A model generated the notes under the pieces. The model worked only from the letters and a program-made list of their open reading frames with translations. It did not search any database and had not been told where the DNA came from. Below are positions 15,612 to 23,489 of a stretch of 25,226 nucleotides of DNA, one piece after another. The DNA comes from CAYLNH01 sp964384625. GTDB lineage: Bacteria > Verrucomicrobiota > Lentisphaeria > JABSQK01. The stretch is taken from assembly GCA_964384625.1 (NCBI GenBank), contig CAYLNH010000086.1, forward strand, positions 1-25,226, in the 5' to 3' direction. Every line of letters begins with the position of its first letter. The first letter of the stretch is position 1. The position numbers were made by a program, and so were the translations under genes.

Positions 15612-17240
15612 ATGAAGTACAACACGTACTGGGGTGAAACCCATCACAATACCTACCAGCGCAAGACGCAGGAGCCGTCGTTGGCGTCGGTGCTGGAATT
15701 TGCCAAGAGCTATCTGGACTTCTACACGGGCGCGTATTACACGCCCTGCGGCTTTCGCCTGCCCTTGACGGAAAGCTGCAACGTCGCGTTTGACCATCGA
15801 GGACATCCTTGTGAGGATTCCGCGACGCAGGTCGTGTGGCATGGCTCCGGCGCCGAGGATACGAAGGATGCCGAACGCATTGCGCGCGAATGGAAGGAAG
15901 TCGAAGCCGCAGTTGCCGGCGTGAACGAACCGGGCACGTTCGTCGCCTTCCCCGGTTACGAATGGCAGGGGGACGGAACCTGCGGCGATCACAACGTCGT
16001 GTACTTCGAAGAAGGTCACCCTGTTCACACTCCGGCGACACTCGCGGAACTGTATGATCAATTACGGTCGCTGAAGGCGATTGCAATTCCGCATCACACC
16101 GGCTACAAACCCGGCATCCGCGCGCCACGCTGGCAGAACTGCGATCCGGCCATCAGTCCGGTCGCCGAACTGTTCTCCATCCACGGCTGTTCCGAGACGG
16201 ACGAGGAATGGGTCGGACTGCGCAAGAACTCGCATATGGGCCCCGGTGTTGCGGGCGGTACATATCAGGACGCATTGAACCAGGGACTGCACATCGGCGC
16301 CATTTGCTCCACCGACAACTGGGGTGACATGCCGGCCCGCTGGGGACAGGGGTGCTGCGGGTGTCTGGCCACAGAACTGACCCGCGAAGGCATCTGGGAG
16401 GCATTCCAGGCCCGTCGCGTCTATGGCGTTACCGGCGATCGCATCCTGCTGGACTTCGCCTGCAACGGCGAACCGATGGGCAGTGTTCTGCCCGCTGTGG
16501 ATCGGCGCGAAATCCAGATCAGCGTTCGCGGCTGCGATGCGATCGACCGTATTGAGTTGCTGCGCAACGGCCGCGTGATCGCGACGCACTGTCATCAAGG
16601 CACGTGGGATATGCCGACTCCGGGAACAAAGTCAAAGTTCAAGGTGCGAGTCGAAGTCGGCTGGGGCCCACGAATTTCAGAGATCCCCTTTGCTGAACAC
16701 GAGTGGCACGGCGACATCGAGATCGCCGGCGGCAAGGTCCTCGGTTGGAACCCCTGCTGGACGTGTCGGGATCAACAGGTCCCACAGATTCGCGGCAACA
16801 AGGCGACGATCGATCTGGTGAGCGAACAGCAACTGGTCGCCGACCCCTTCCAAGTCGGGGAGGTGTTCGAGATCGAAGCCGAACCGGCCGCGATGCTGAA
16901 CTTGCAGCTCAACGGACTGACACTGTCCGAGCCGATATCCGCTTTGGCCGAAGGCAGTCACCTCCTCTGGTATGAGGATGAGGTCCGCCGGCTGTATCAG
17001 GAGAAGCTCGGCGTTGACTCCCGCACGCTGGCGCGCCAGGATCCGGTGATTTACCACATCGCGTTCAAGGCCAAGGTGCACAAGGTGATCCCGGAGGCCG
17101 GATACTGCGCCACACTCAAGGTGACCGACAGCGAGGCGTTGGACGGCAAGATCAACTACCGTGTACGCGTTGAACAGCGTAACGGCCAACGCGCCTGGTC
17201 CAGTCCAATCTGGATTCGCCGGCGGAATGTACTCCGATGA
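15612..17240 (+). CDS. DUF3604 / CehA-McbA-like PHP-fold metallohydrolase
   Basis: The 542-residue product starts MKYNTYWGETHHNTYQRKTQ, the form taken in this family by the PHP motif FGDLHxHT. Later blocks fit DUF3604 as well: TFVAFPGYEWQGDGTCGDHN with VVYF following, AIAIPHHTGYKPG, and LHIGAICSTDNWGDMPARWG, where relatives usually have S-[ST]-D-N/S-H. The likely metal ligands are His11, His12, the GDHN His and the PHH pair; the last expected His is replaced by Trp. The C-terminal 200 residues are beta-rich (EIQISVRGCDAIDRIELLRN). The family is frequently found in sulfatase and glycan-degradation loci, but its reaction is not established. It probably shares an mRNA with the preceding Asp-box gene. 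GGGAG lies 11 bases before the ATG. Confidence 0.82.
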   Translation: MKYNTYWGETHHNTYQRKTQEPSLASVLEFAKSYLDFYTGAYYTPCGFRLPLTESCNVAFDHRGHPCEDSATQVVWHGSGAEDTKDAERIAREWKEVEAAVAGVNEPGTFVAFPGYEWQGDGTCGDHNVVYFEEGHPVHTPATLAELYDQLRSLKAIAIPHHTGYKPGIRAPRWQNCDPAISPVAELFSIHGCSETDEEWVGLRKNSHMGPGVAGGTYQDALNQGLHIGAICSTDNWGDMPARWGQGCCGCLATELTREGIWEAFQARRVYGVTGDRILLDFACNGEPMGSVLPAVDRREIQISVRGCDAIDRIELLRNGRVIATHCHQGTWDMPTPGTKSKFKVRVEVGWGPRISEIPFAEHEWHGDIEIAGGKVLGWNPCWTCRDQQVPQIRGNKATIDLVSEQQLVADPFQVGEVFEIEAEPAAMLNLQLNGLTLSEPISALAEGSHLLWYEDEVRRLYQEKLGVDSRTLARQDPVIYHIAFKAKVHKVIPEAGYCATLKVTDSEALDGKINYRVRVEQRNGQRAWSSPIWIRRRNVLR

Positions 17241-17280
17241 TCAACTCCGATTTCTCCCTGAAGGAGTCCCGGATCTTCAG

Positions 17281-17311
17281 CCGGCAAGCCGCCCTGCAAG
17301 GCGTCTGCCGG
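17281..17311. terminator. Stem-loop downstream of the DUF3604 gene
   Basis: CCGGCA...TGCCGG encloses an inner CGCC-CTGCAA-GGCG stem. It starts 40 bases after the stop codon. There is no T-run, so factor-independent termination is doubtful; it may be a transcript-stabilising end structure. Confidence 0.35.
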
Positions 17312-17424
17312 CCGGGATGGAAGCAGCCGATAAGCCGCTCTGACAGCCGCACGGGACAATGTCCGCCATCTTGCAGCAGGGCGTTTGCAGACGGCTTCGG
17401 CCCGGTTGCCGGACAACCGTCAAG

Positions 17425-17454
17425 TTGGTTCGGGCACGGAACGCCCGGTATAGT
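17425..17454 (+). promoter_or_regulatory. Possible sigma70-type promoter of the prepilin-like gene
   Basis: TTGGTT (17425-17430) and TATAGT (17449-17454) are separated by 18 bases, with a start expected about 70 bases before the coding region. The -10 is good (5 of 6) and the -35 poor. The spacer contains the inverted repeat CGGGC...GCCCG (17431-17435 and 17443-17447), which could be an operator. Confidence 0.35.
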
Positions 17455-17529
17455 ACCATAGTGCTGCAAGAGGTCGGCGGCGGTACCGCGAAGAGACCGA
17501 CAGTGATGATCTGAAGTCGAAAGGCAGTG

Positions 17530-18309
17530 ATGATGACCCAGAGACACCGCGGCAGGTTTACGCTGATCGAGCTCCTCATTGTCGTGGCGATCATTGCGAT
17601 ACTGGCCAGCATGCTGCTTCCGGCGTTGACGCAGGCGCGGGCGGCGGCACAGAAGACGATGTGTCTGGCAAACGAGAAACAGATGCACCTTGCGGCCTCG
17701 CTTTACGCCGAAGACCACGAGGAGTGGTTCCCGAACAACCGTCGGTTCAAGGTGCTGTGGCAGGTACACATGGCGCCATACCTCGGGATCAACCGCTATG
17801 ATGACATGTACGCCTCCGGCACGCTGACAACGAATGAGATCCATGTGAGCGCAAAGAACAGCCCGGAGCGCTATTCAGACATCTTCCGCTGTCCCACGAC
17901 ATATTCCTGGGCGCGCGGTCTTTACTATGTCGGCTGTTACGGTTACAACACCGCCCTGACCGGTGAGACGACGGGGAACGATCCGGAATGCTATCGTTAT
18001 ATCCGCAAAATGAGCCGGGTTCACAAACCGGAGAAGACGGTATTACTCGGCGACTGCTGGCTGGTCAGTCCGTTGGCTTTCGGCCATTTCACGATGTCGT
18101 CGAAGACTCCGGCGGAGCTGGGACGCGATACGAATGACCGCAGCCGCCACCACAATCGCAGCATCAACTATGTCTTCGTCAGCGGCTCTGCTGAAAGTCT
18201 CCGAGTGGCGGAGCGGTCCGACCTGTTGATGGGGGTCTCGTCCATCCCGCCGCCTTCTACGTGGGCCAAGCCATTAACCGGATGGATCGGGACGGAACCG
18301 AGTCCGTAA
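17530..18309 (+). CDS. Type II secretion/pilin-like protein with prepilin leader
   Basis: A short basic leader (MMTQRHRGR) precedes FTLIELLIVVAIIAILASML, the class III prepilin signal: a prepilin peptidase would cut before the Phe and methylate it, with Glu5 of the mature protein conserved. The N-terminal helix would span the inner membrane. The remainder, about 225 residues, is a globular domain with SDIFRCPTTYSWARGLYYVG. Near the end, RSRHHNRSINYVFVSGSAES corresponds to the H-x-G-x-N-x-x-F-x-D-G-H block of the abundant PVC pseudopilins, but with Ser-Gly in place of Asp-Gly-His. Such proteins occur in dozens per genome in Lentisphaerota and Planctomycetes, often beside sulfatases and glycosidases; their job is unknown. 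ATG 17530 or 17533 are both possible; AAAGG sits just upstream. Confidence 0.88.
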   Translation: MMTQRHRGRFTLIELLIVVAIIAILASMLLPALTQARAAAQKTMCLANEKQMHLAASLYAEDHEEWFPNNRRFKVLWQVHMAPYLGINRYDDMYASGTLTTNEIHVSAKNSPERYSDIFRCPTTYSWARGLYYVGCYGYNTALTGETTGNDPECYRYIRKMSRVHKPEKTVLLGDCWLVSPLAFGHFTMSSKTPAELGRDTNDRSRHHNRSINYVFVSGSAESLRVAERSDLLMGVSSIPPPSTWAKPLTGWIGTEPSP

Positions 18310-18327
18310 AGGCGGGATGGCTGCGGG

Positions 18328-18897
18328 TCAGAGATGGTTGCCGATAAAGGCAGCGACCGTTTTACCGAGGGCCTTGTAGCCGCCTTCCGTGTAGTGAACG
18401 CCGTCCGGCTGCAGAATCCGTTCCGGGCCGATGTCATTGACGAACGCGTGCAGGTCGTTGACCGGTACGTCGTATTGCGCGGCAATCTGGCGGGCGGCGA
18501 GATTGCAGGCTTCAATGTCGGAGTTCAGCCGCACAAAGTTCTTCAGCGTCCGGTGATTCTCTTCGTTGACGGGGGTGGTCAACGTCCAGAGCATCCGGCT
18601 GTCAGTCTCTTCAGTCACGCGGCGGAAGATCTCGTAGAGATTATCTTTGTAGTCTTCGAGGGGGACCTGGATGTTTTCGTTGTTTATGTCCCGTTTGCAG
18701 TCGTGCAGGCCGCAGTTGATATGAACGAGATCCGCCTTTCGTTCGATCACCCACTCGTGCAGGTGGGTCAGCACGTTGTTGCTGTCACCGCCGTTCTGCT
18801 CCGGCCCCCAGACATCGGCAACATCGCTCAGTTCTGCGGCAACCGTCGGCTGGTAGCCGGCGCGAATGGAGTCACCAATCAGGATCACGGTTTTCAT
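18328..18897 (-). CDS. SGNH/GDSL-family hydrolase
   Basis: The 189-residue protein begins MKTVILIGDSIRAGYQPTVA with the block I GDS motif (nucleophile Ser10). Block III appears as INCGLHDCKRD, where the usual Asn of GxND is His. Block V, PDGVHYTEGGYKAL, supplies Asp165 and His168 of the triad. Size and motif order match small SGNH esterases or carbohydrate deacetylases. No signal peptide is seen. It is convergent with the prepilin-like gene (18 bases between stops), with no clear terminator between them. It lies 81 bases after hflC on the same strand. A candidate promoter sits in that gap, so it may be expressed separately from the HflKC operon. Ribosome site GGAGAGG is just upstream of the ATG. 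Confidence 0.85.
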   Translation of the reverse strand: MKTVILIGDSIRAGYQPTVAAELSDVADVWGPEQNGGDSNNVLTHLHEWVIERKADLVHINCGLHDCKRDINNENIQVPLEDYKDNLYEIFRRVTEETDSRMLWTLTTPVNEENHRTLKNFVRLNSDIEACNLAARQIAAQYDVPVNDLHAFVNDIGPERILQPDGVHYTEGGYKALGKTVAAFIGNHL

Positions 18898-18908
18898 GGC
18901 GGGTCCTC

Positions 18909-18933
18909 TCCGGTTCTTTGAGCTTCAACCGGA
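18909..18933 (-). promoter_or_regulatory. Hairpin abutting the ribosome site of the SGNH gene
   Basis: On the minus strand TCCGGTT and AACCGGA form a 7-bp stem with an 11-base loop. The 3' arm runs straight into GAGG of the ribosome-binding sequence GGAGAGG. Folding could limit translation of the SGNH gene, or the hairpin could be an attenuated end of the hflC transcript. Confidence 0.3.
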
Positions 18934-18936
18934 ACT

Positions 18937-18967
18937 ACTATAGCAGGAGATTCCCGGCTATCGACAA
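18937..18967 (-). promoter_or_regulatory. Possible promoter for the SGNH hydrolase gene
   Basis: On the minus strand TTGTCG (18967-18962) and TATAGT (18942-18937) are 19 bases apart, in the gap between hflC and the SGNH gene. The -10 matches 5 of 6 consensus bases and the -35 matches 4 of 6; the spacing is slightly long. Confidence 0.3.
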
Positions 18968-18978
18968 TTTTCCGCGGC

Positions 18979-19884
18979 TCACTTTTTCTCGTCAACCATG
19001 TCGCCTTTGAGCAGGTTGAACGGGGGCACATCGCGGTCGATAACCAGGGTAGTCTGGCGCGACATGATCTCGTCAAGCGCGTCCAGCTGCCGCAGGAAGA
19101 TGGCGAACTGCTTGCCTTCCTCGCCCTGAATTTCCTCGTAGAGCTTGGCGGCTTCTTCGTCGCCGTCGCTGCGAATGCCGGCGGCTTCGAACCGGGCCTT
19201 GTTGCGGATCTCGTCGCTCTTGCGCTTGGCGTCGGCCTTGATCAGGGTGGCTTCGTATTCGCCGGCCTGACGGATGATGCCGGCTTTGTTCCGGCGTTCG
19301 CTGGCCATGCGTTCGAACACCGGTTTGGTGATCTTCGGCGGCAGCAGCATCTGCTCAATGCCGACGGCTTCGATGTGAATGCCGTACTTGTCTGCGGCTT
19401 TGGTCTGGACGCGGTCGAGGATCTCGGTCTCGATCTGCTCAAACTGACGTTGCTGCGGATTGGTCGAGATCAGATGATCAATCGGATGGCGGGCCAGAAC
19501 GACGCCTTTCTCGGTTCGGATCATATCGGTCAGGATGCGTTGTGCCGCATCCCGGCTGCCCAGACTTTCACGGAAGCGGGCGGGGTCGTCGATCTTCCAG
19601 ACGGCGAACATGGTAAGCACCAGGTTTTTGCCGTCCGCCAGGTAGTTCTCTTCGTACTTGCTCTCGAGAAACTGCAGGGAGCGATCGAGTTTCTGGACCT
19701 TCTGGATGGGCCACGGCAGCTTCCATTTCAGCCCGGGTTCGGTGACGGTTCGGTATTTGCCGAAGGTCTCGACAATGGCGACTTCGGTGGTTCGCACCTG
19801 ATAGCTGCAAAGCGGCAGCAGGCCAAAGACGGCAATGCCGAGCCCGGCAATGAGCAGGCTGAGTTTCTTGTTCTTCAGATTCAT
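18979..19884 (-). CDS. hflC: HflC-like SPFH (band 7) membrane protein
   Basis: The 301-residue protein has a single N-terminal membrane anchor (LSLLIAGLGIAVFGLLPLCS, about 8-27). The SPFH domain follows: VRTTEVAIVETFGKYRTVTE, GLKWKLPWPIQKVQKLDRSL and RDAAQRILTDMIRTEKGVVL. A helical region EYEATLIKADAKRKSDEIRN typical of HflC comes next. E. coli HflC is 334 residues. From family knowledge HflC and HflK form a large cage in the membrane that surrounds and modulates FtsH. FtsH is not in the window. The start codon overlaps the hflK-like stop by one base (TAATG), so the two are translationally coupled and probably assemble together. Confidence 0.92.
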   Translation of the reverse strand: MNLKNKKLSLLIAGLGIAVFGLLPLCSYQVRTTEVAIVETFGKYRTVTEPGLKWKLPWPIQKVQKLDRSLQFLESKYEENYLADGKNLVLTMFAVWKIDDPARFRESLGSRDAAQRILTDMIRTEKGVVLARHPIDHLISTNPQQRQFEQIETEILDRVQTKAADKYGIHIEAVGIEQMLLPPKITKPVFERMASERRNKAGIIRQAGEYEATLIKADAKRKSDEIRNKARFEAAGIRSDGDEEAAKLYEEIQGEEGKQFAIFLRQLDALDEIMSRQTTLVIDRDVPPFNLLKGDMVDEKK

Positions 19885-21713
19885 TATTCAATGCCCTCCG
19901 TGAATTCGAAGAGTTCGGATTTTGATTTCTTCAGATCGATTTTGATAACCTGGTTTTCGAGGTCGGTCGCCAGGACCACCTTGCGGACGTCTCTGAGTTT
20001 CTCCATGCGGTCGAGGTACGCGCGGGCGCGGTAGACGTCCTTATGCCGGGTGTAGAGGTTCAGCAGCTTGCGGTAGCCGGCGGCTTCGGCCCGGGCCAGC
20101 CGCACACGCCGGTCGCGATAGCTCTCGGCGTCCGCCAGGGTCCGGGCCCGGTCCGAGCGGGCGGCCGTCAGCGACTCTTCTTTCCGGCCTCTGGCGTCGA
20201 TCTCGCGGCGCTTGCGGTCCTGGTCGGCAGCGATGACTTCCTGGAATGCCGCAACCACCTCCGGCGGCGGCTGCAGGCGGCGGATCCCGGCGTACTGGAC
20301 GCGAACTCCGAGTTTGCGCCGGTCGGCTGCCTGCTGGATGCGCTCCAGGAGTTCCTCATTGAGTTGACTACGGTCCTCCTGGAGCATGGCAAAGAGGTCC
20401 CTGCCGGAGAGCAGGCGGACGAGTTCCCGGCGGGCAATTAATTCCAGTTGGCGATCCGGCTGCGCACTGCCGTAGAGATAATGCCGCAGGTCCGCCACCT
20501 GGTACTGGATCACCGTACTGACGTGTACCAGGCTGAAGGCCGCCGCCGGCTGCTGATTGTTCGTCTCGACATCGGCCGCTTTGCGGCTGGCGGTGATGAA
20601 TTCCTCGAGCTCGGCGCTGGCGGCGTCCGTCCAGAGTGCGGTTTCCGCGGCCCCGCCGGTGTCGGCGCCGATGACCAGTTCATGGACGCGATCGACGGGA
20701 TGGCGATACACGCGCTCCATCGGCCAGGGGAGTTTGGCGTGGACGCCGGGGCCGCGAACCCCGGGCAACGGCTGTCCCCACCGCTCGATGACGGCTTGTT
20801 CGCCGACATTGACGATGACGAAGCAGGAGAGCAGTCCCAGCACCAGAGTGTGGAAGAGAACGGTCAGCACCAGGATCACGGCGACGCCGCGGAAGCCGGT
20901 CCTTGACAGGTTGATGCCGAACTGGTAGTTCAGGGTTTCAGCGAGGTTTGCCGCGATACTGCGGGGCTGGGCGACCAGACCGTTGAGCCGGCTTTCATAG
21001 ACCAGTCGTTCCTCCGCGTCGCGGCGGCGGGGTCGATAGATCTCGAGGACTACGGTAAGCGCTTTTTCGATACCGCGCACCATGAGCAGAACTGTGACCG
21101 CCCGGCCAAAGGCCAAACTCCAGTTGGGCAGGCCCGCCAGCGCCAGCAAGACCAGAACGCCGCCGGCACTGCTGACCCAGGCCAGCCCGATCAGCTCGCC
21201 GGCCGTCGCGCGCAACACGCTTGCCTTGCCGCCGAACGCCAGCCCGGCGAGGTAACTGCCCAGCAGGTAGAGAAGGACGGCGCCGACCAGAACCACCGCC
21301 GCAAGGACCCGGGCGTTCTCGGCCTTGGCGCTCGCCTCCGGGGACAGCAGGCGCAACAGAAACAGGCCGAGGGTGAACTCCGCCAGGGCCAGCAGCCCGG
21401 TTGCTGCCGGAATGAAGAAGCGCTCGAACTGCCGCAGATTCCGCGCCTTGATCCGGGCGCCGTCGGCTTCGGAGAACAGCCCGCGGTCACCGACCTGGTC
21501 GGCATCGCGCGCTTCCTCGGCGGCCTGTCGCCGCAGAACCGCGTGCATCATGGTCAACAGCCCGACAGCCGCGCCGACGCCGGCCAGAGCTGCCGTGCCG
21601 AAAAGCCATCCTTCGTCCCGGCGCACCGCCAGGACGGCGAGAATACCGGTCGCGGCGGCGGCAACCACAAGCGCCGCCAGCGCCAGGCGTTCGTGTCGCT
21701 TAGATAGTGTCAT
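19884..21713 (-). CDS. hflK: HflK-like SPFH protein with N-terminal multi-pass membrane domain
   Basis: The start is ATG 21713 (609 residues); GGGAG precedes it and the first 14 bases overlap the permease gene. The first ~300 residues are not the short single-anchor end of E. coli HflK. They form a domain with about six or seven hydrophobic segments (near 10-30, 40-58, 101-121, 137-160, 171-195, 200-215, 275-300). The SPFH domain starts at about 302 with VNVGEQAVIERWGQPLPGVR and continues through GVHAKLPWPMERVYRHPVDR and QYQVADLRHYLYGSAQPDRQ. A coiled-coil-like stretch follows (RKRREIDARGRKEESLTAAR). It pairs with the adjoining hflC. The family call for the C-terminal half is firm. The role of the membrane domain is unknown; it may fix the HflKC cage in the membrane or bind a client. 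Confidence 0.85.
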   Translation of the reverse strand: MTLSKRHERLALAALVVAAAATGILAVLAVRRDEGWLFGTAALAGVGAAVGLLTMMHAVLRRQAAEEARDADQVGDRGLFSEADGARIKARNLRQFERFFIPAATGLLALAEFTLGLFLLRLLSPEASAKAENARVLAAVVLVGAVLLYLLGSYLAGLAFGGKASVLRATAGELIGLAWVSSAGGVLVLLALAGLPNWSLAFGRAVTVLLMVRGIEKALTVVLEIYRPRRRDAEERLVYESRLNGLVAQPRSIAANLAETLNYQFGINLSRTGFRGVAVILVLTVLFHTLVLGLLSCFVIVNVGEQAVIERWGQPLPGVRGPGVHAKLPWPMERVYRHPVDRVHELVIGADTGGAAETALWTDAASAELEEFITASRKAADVETNNQQPAAAFSLVHVSTVIQYQVADLRHYLYGSAQPDRQLELIARRELVRLLSGRDLFAMLQEDRSQLNEELLERIQQAADRRKLGVRVQYAGIRRLQPPPEVVAAFQEVIAADQDRKRREIDARGRKEESLTAARSDRARTLADAESYRDRRVRLARAEAAGYRKLLNLYTRHKDVYRARAYLDRMEKLRDVRKVVLATDLENQVIKIDLKKSKSELFEFTEGIE

Positions 21714-22698
21714 GACCGTGGAACTCCCGTCGGTTGAACAGCATTGCCGCAATCGCCAGACAGGCGATGACATACGCCAGAGTGTGAATGGAACAGGACC
21801 CGATGTAGCGCCAGATTCGGCCGCTGTCGAGATCGCCTTTGGCGGCGAGCCAATCGGAAATCCAGAAGGCCTGCCAGTTGGGCAGGATCGACTTGGCGGC
21901 GTGGTAGGGCAGACCCGGCCGCAAAAACAGATTCACAACGGAATTGGAAACCATGCCCAGGAAGAACACGACAACGGCGACGCCGAGGACAACGGCGGTG
22001 TCCAGGCGCATGGCAAACGGCATCAGCAGGGCGGCAAAGATGAGCTCCGCCAGGAAGATCAGGACGCAGCCGTTGAACGCGCGCCAGTCCACGCCTTCGG
22101 CCCAATGCCCCTCCGGGCCGGACCCGAGAAAGCCGGCCACCACAAAGGCCAGAGCGAAGCCGCCGACCACCGCGATGCTCGCTTCCCAGACGTACCAGCC
22201 GCCGAAGAAATAATGTTTCAGCCCGGTCAGCCCGAGGGCGAGCGCCAGCGCCAGGAAGTAGATCGTCAGTCCCACCGGATCCAACCCCTGTCCGTGGTCG
22301 CCGACGCCGACGATGCGCGTTATCCACAGACACGAGATCGTCGCCGGTACCTGGTAGACGAACAGTGCCGCCGCCAGTCCGGTCCATTTGCCGGCGACGA
22401 CGGTCAGCCCTGAGACCGGGCGACTCATCAGCACGGAGATCGCGCCCTGCCGCAGATCGCGAACCACGACCGTTGCGACCATCATCGCGCCGGCAATGCA
22501 ACCGCCGAGGAAAACCAGGGCCAGGCCCTGATCCCGGATCAGCCGCAGTTCCTGGCCGAAGGCGAACGACGGCAACGCCGCAAAGAAGGCCATCAAAGCC
22601 ATCACGCAGAGCATCAGCACGAGAAACACCGGATCGCTCAGGCTCACGGTCATGGCGTTGCGGCTGATCGCCAGGTATTGCCGGAACCAGCGGATCAT
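21700..22698 (-). CDS. ABC-2 type transporter permease
   Basis: The 332-residue protein has six or more hydrophobic helices: DPVFLVLMLCVMALMAFFAA, ALVFLGGCIAGAMMVATVVV, LTIYFLALALALGLTGL, ASIAVVGGFALAFVVAGFLG, VVLGVAVVVFFLGMVSNSVV and LAYVIACLAIAAMLFNRREF. Between the second and third helices lies RDLRQGAISVLMSRPVSGLT, the coupling-type segment common in ABC-2 permeases with large cytoplasmic loops such as ABC exporters of the NatB/NosY kind. No ATPase gene is adjacent: upstream is the esterase, downstream hflK. It overlaps the esterase by 4 bases (ATGA) and the hflK-like gene by 14 bases, so the three form one operon. Substrate unknown. An ATPase elsewhere must serve it, unless it acts without one. 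Confidence 0.8.
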   Translation of the reverse strand: MIRWFRQYLAISRNAMTVSLSDPVFLVLMLCVMALMAFFAALPSFAFGQELRLIRDQGLALVFLGGCIAGAMMVATVVVRDLRQGAISVLMSRPVSGLTVVAGKWTGLAAALFVYQVPATISCLWITRIVGVGDHGQGLDPVGLTIYFLALALALGLTGLKHYFFGGWYVWEASIAVVGGFALAFVVAGFLGSGPEGHWAEGVDWRAFNGCVLIFLAELIFAALLMPFAMRLDTAVVLGVAVVVFFLGMVSNSVVNLFLRPGLPYHAAKSILPNWQAFWISDWLAAKGDLDSGRIWRYIGSCSIHTLAYVIACLAIAAMLFNRREFHGHDTI

Positions 22699-23489
22699 CT
22701 TGCGGCCTCCAGAGTGTTAGTCAGGAATTCCCGCACGGCGGCGATTGCCGTTTCAGGCGCTTCCGTATGCGGGTTATGGCCGACGTCCGGCAGATGCTGA
22801 ATCACAGCATTCGGGAAGAACTGCCGAATCTTCGGTTCGTGTTCGGGCCGGACGCAGGCGGATTCGGCGCCGGCCAGGAACAACGTGGGCCCCCGGAATG
22901 CGGCCCACGCCCCGGGATCGGGGAAGTCAAGGAGGTCCTTGATGCCGCCGGCGATGGCGTCGAGATTCAAGCGCCAGTGCCAGGCGCCGTCGGGCCGGGC
23001 CTGGAGGTTGGTCAGCAGGAAGCGTCGGCCGCTGTCGTCGGGGATTGCCGCGGCCAGGGCGGCGTCGGCTTCCTCGCGAGAGGCGATGGCGCCGGTATCG
23101 AGCCGGCGCAGGGCGGCAATGAAATCAAACCGCCGGTTGTCGTAGCGAACCGGCGCGATATCGACGAGGATAAGGGCGCGGACCCGTTCGGGCGCGTGCA
23201 GTGCCAGTTGCATGGCCACCTTGCCGCCCATGCTGTGGCCCAGGACGACGGACTTCTCCAGGCTGCGGGCCTCGAGGAACGCGAGCACGTCGCCCGCCAT
23301 CTCCGGGTAGGTCATGGTCGCGGCATGCGGCGACTTCCCGTGATTGCGGAGATCCAGGGAATACACGCGGCATTGGTCTGCCAGAGCCCGGGCGACCACG
23401 CCCCAGTTGGCCGCCGACCCGAACAGGCCGTGCAGCATAACCAGGGGAGCGCCGCTGCCGGTTTCGCGATATGCCAGGTCAAGACTCAT
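22695..23489 (-). CDS. ybfF: YbfF-like alpha/beta-hydrolase esterase
   Basis: The 264-residue protein matches the YbfF esterase family. It has the HGLFGSAANW oxyanion region (20-29), DLRNHGKSPHAATMTYPEMA (46-65), the nucleophile elbow GHSMGG with Ser86, and VDIAPVRYDNRRF with Asp110 as the family-typical acid. The catalytic His238 is in LPDVGHNPHTEAPE. Length is as expected (E. coli YbfF is about 254). It hydrolyses acyl-CoA or short acyl esters in relatives; it acts in the cytoplasm, with no signal peptide. It is first in the leftward operon with the permease and hflK-hflC, coupled by an ATGA overlap. The upstream 326-base region is shared with the divergent leuB gene and holds an inverted repeat that may be an operator. 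The start lacks a good ribosome site. Confidence 0.85.
   Translation of the reverse strand: MSLDLAYRETGSGAPLVMLHGLFGSAANWGVVARALADQCRVYSLDLRNHGKSPHAATMTYPEMAGDVLAFLEARSLEKSVVLGHSMGGKVAMQLALHAPERVRALILVDIAPVRYDNRRFDFIAALRRLDTGAIASREEADAALAAAIPDDSGRRFLLTNLQARPDGAWHWRLNLDAIAGGIKDLLDFPDPGAWAAFRGPTLFLAGAESACVRPEHEPKIRQFFPNAVIQHLPDVGHNPHTEAPETAIAAVREFLTNTLEAAR

Noticed and set aside
21714..21773. Longer start for the HflK-like gene
   Set aside because: It would overlap the permease by 74 bases; ATG 21713 has a ribosome site and a normal short overlap.
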